A DNA stretch of 6,679 nucleotides from Acidobacteriota bacterium (lineage in GTDB: Bacteria; Acidobacteriota; Terriglobia; Terriglobales; Acidobacteriaceae). The stretch lies in assembly GCA_003224785.1 (NCBI GenBank), contig QHZV01000100.1, positions 1 through 6,679 of the forward strand, given 5' to 3'. The notes beneath the pieces were generated by a model. That model made no database searches and was not told where the DNA came from. It worked only from the letters and a program-made list of their open reading frames with translations. The translations under genes were made by a program, and so were the position numbers. Positions 6,292 to 6,679 of the stretch are shown here, one piece after another; the stretch's first letter is position 1, and each line of letters starts with the position of its first letter.

Positions 6292-6300
6292 TCCACCTCC
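6292..6300 (-). promoter_or_regulatory. Ribosome-binding site fixing the ATP-grasp start
   Basis: Read on the minus strand, GGAGGTGGA directly precedes ATG 6291. It is the only strong Shine-Dalgarno match near either candidate start. The upstream ATG at 6312 overlaps the previous gene's stop as TAATG and has no such site, but could be used by reinitiation. Confidence 0.65.
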
Positions 6301-6311
6301 AGCGTAACTCA

Positions 6312-6679
6312 TTACGCTTGAAAAGATCTGCCCCGCGCCAGGTGATTCATCACCAGAGTCGTTACAAACACAGTAATTTGCGCCAGGTGTTCCGTCTCTC
6401 TCTTCGTATCGATCAGCAATCCCATCTCGGAGCTTCGCTTCTCAACCGACTCCATCAGCCGGCGTACTTGAGATCTGGGCATTGCAGTCCAGCTGGAAAT
6501 CTGATCTACCAGAACTTTCCTATTCTTCTGCAGAAAAGCTCCGACCGGCGCTGCGGTCTTGCGTTTCTTCGATGCATTGAAGATGATGGCAAGATCACTG
6601 TCCTGCGTGACCTCAAGCATTGGGATCTGCTCGGTCGAGTTGCGATAAAACTCCGCGACCGTCATTTCCATATCCGCCA
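6312..6679 (-). CDS. Unrecognised protein, possibly running past the right edge
   Basis: The frame is open from the stop at 6312 to the window edge, so the N-terminus is unknown. The visible part has about 119 residues from Met at 6671 (or 6665). The edge reads TGGCGGATATG on the minus strand, so an ATG start one base outside the window is also possible. I do not recognise a family. It is basic and mostly helical in character, with DLAIIFNASKKRKTAAPVG early, then FLQKNRKVLVDQISSW, a Glu/Arg-rich middle (VRRLMESVEKRSSEMG) and a more hydrophobic end (QITVFVTTLVMNHLARG). That last stretch is too short and mixed to call a membrane segment. Its stop lies 20 bases before the chosen ATP-grasp start, with a TAATG overlap with the alternative start, so the two genes are almost certainly co-transcribed. 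Function could therefore relate to the ligase, but that is guesswork. Confidence 0.65.
   Translation of the reverse strand, partial: ADMEMTVAEFYRNSTEQIPMLEVTQDSDLAIIFNASKKRKTAAPVGAFLQKNRKVLVDQISSWTAMPRSQVRRLMESVEKRSSEMGLLIDTKRETEHLAQITVFVTTLVMNHLARGRSFQA

Noticed and set aside
1..6679. CRISPR array, tRNA, rRNA, insertion sequence or attachment site
   Set aside because: I saw no spaced direct repeats of CRISPR length, no tRNA-like cloverleaf, no rRNA motifs and no transposase or integrase. The only repeats are the 7-bp units near 464-605.

Overview
The window looks like chromosomal DNA of a GC-rich Gram-negative bacterium. An acidobacterium of the Terriglobia/Koribacter kind is my best guess, from the style of the FliM/FliN pair, the stand-alone MshEN protein and the membrane GGDEF protein. 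This is inference from protein style, because no rRNA or marker gene is present.

Layout. Bases 1-136 are a leader with no gene I can support. An intact HU-family gene follows (137-454, +), then a 167-bp spacer with a Rho-independent terminator candidate (510-533) bracketed by an inverted pair of 7-bp repeat arrays, then a small unrecognised gene (622-879, +). Facing these on the minus strand is a cluster read from high to low coordinates: an OmpR-type response regulator (from 3866), flagellar switch protein FliM (to 2593), an extended FliN-like protein (2596-1766) and a stand-alone MshEN-domain protein (1761-904). Divergent from the response regulator is a membrane diguanylate cyclase (4021-5251, +). 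It meets, stop codon on stop codon, an intact ATP-grasp ligase of the D-Ala-D-Ala ligase type (6291-5248, -). That ligase lies directly behind an unrecognised gene that may run off the right edge.

Theme. Four neighbouring genes belong to motility or c-di-GMP control: a GGDEF enzyme that would make c-di-GMP, an MshEN protein that would bind it, and FliM and FliN of the motor switch. FliM and FliN overlap as ATGA, and the MshEN gene starts 4 bases after FliN, so switch and putative c-di-GMP receptor look like one transcription unit.

The striking point is that this block is broken. Between about 2360 and 4770 I find five lesions: two compensating frameshifts in the FliN-like gene, a frameshift in the receiver domain, an in-frame fusion of the truncated response regulator to an N-terminally truncated FliM, and an internal deletion with frame change in the GGDEF domain. 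HU, MshEN, ATP-grasp and the two small genes are open throughout. Either the motility/c-di-GMP block is decaying, or the assembly carries local errors. Raw reads would decide.
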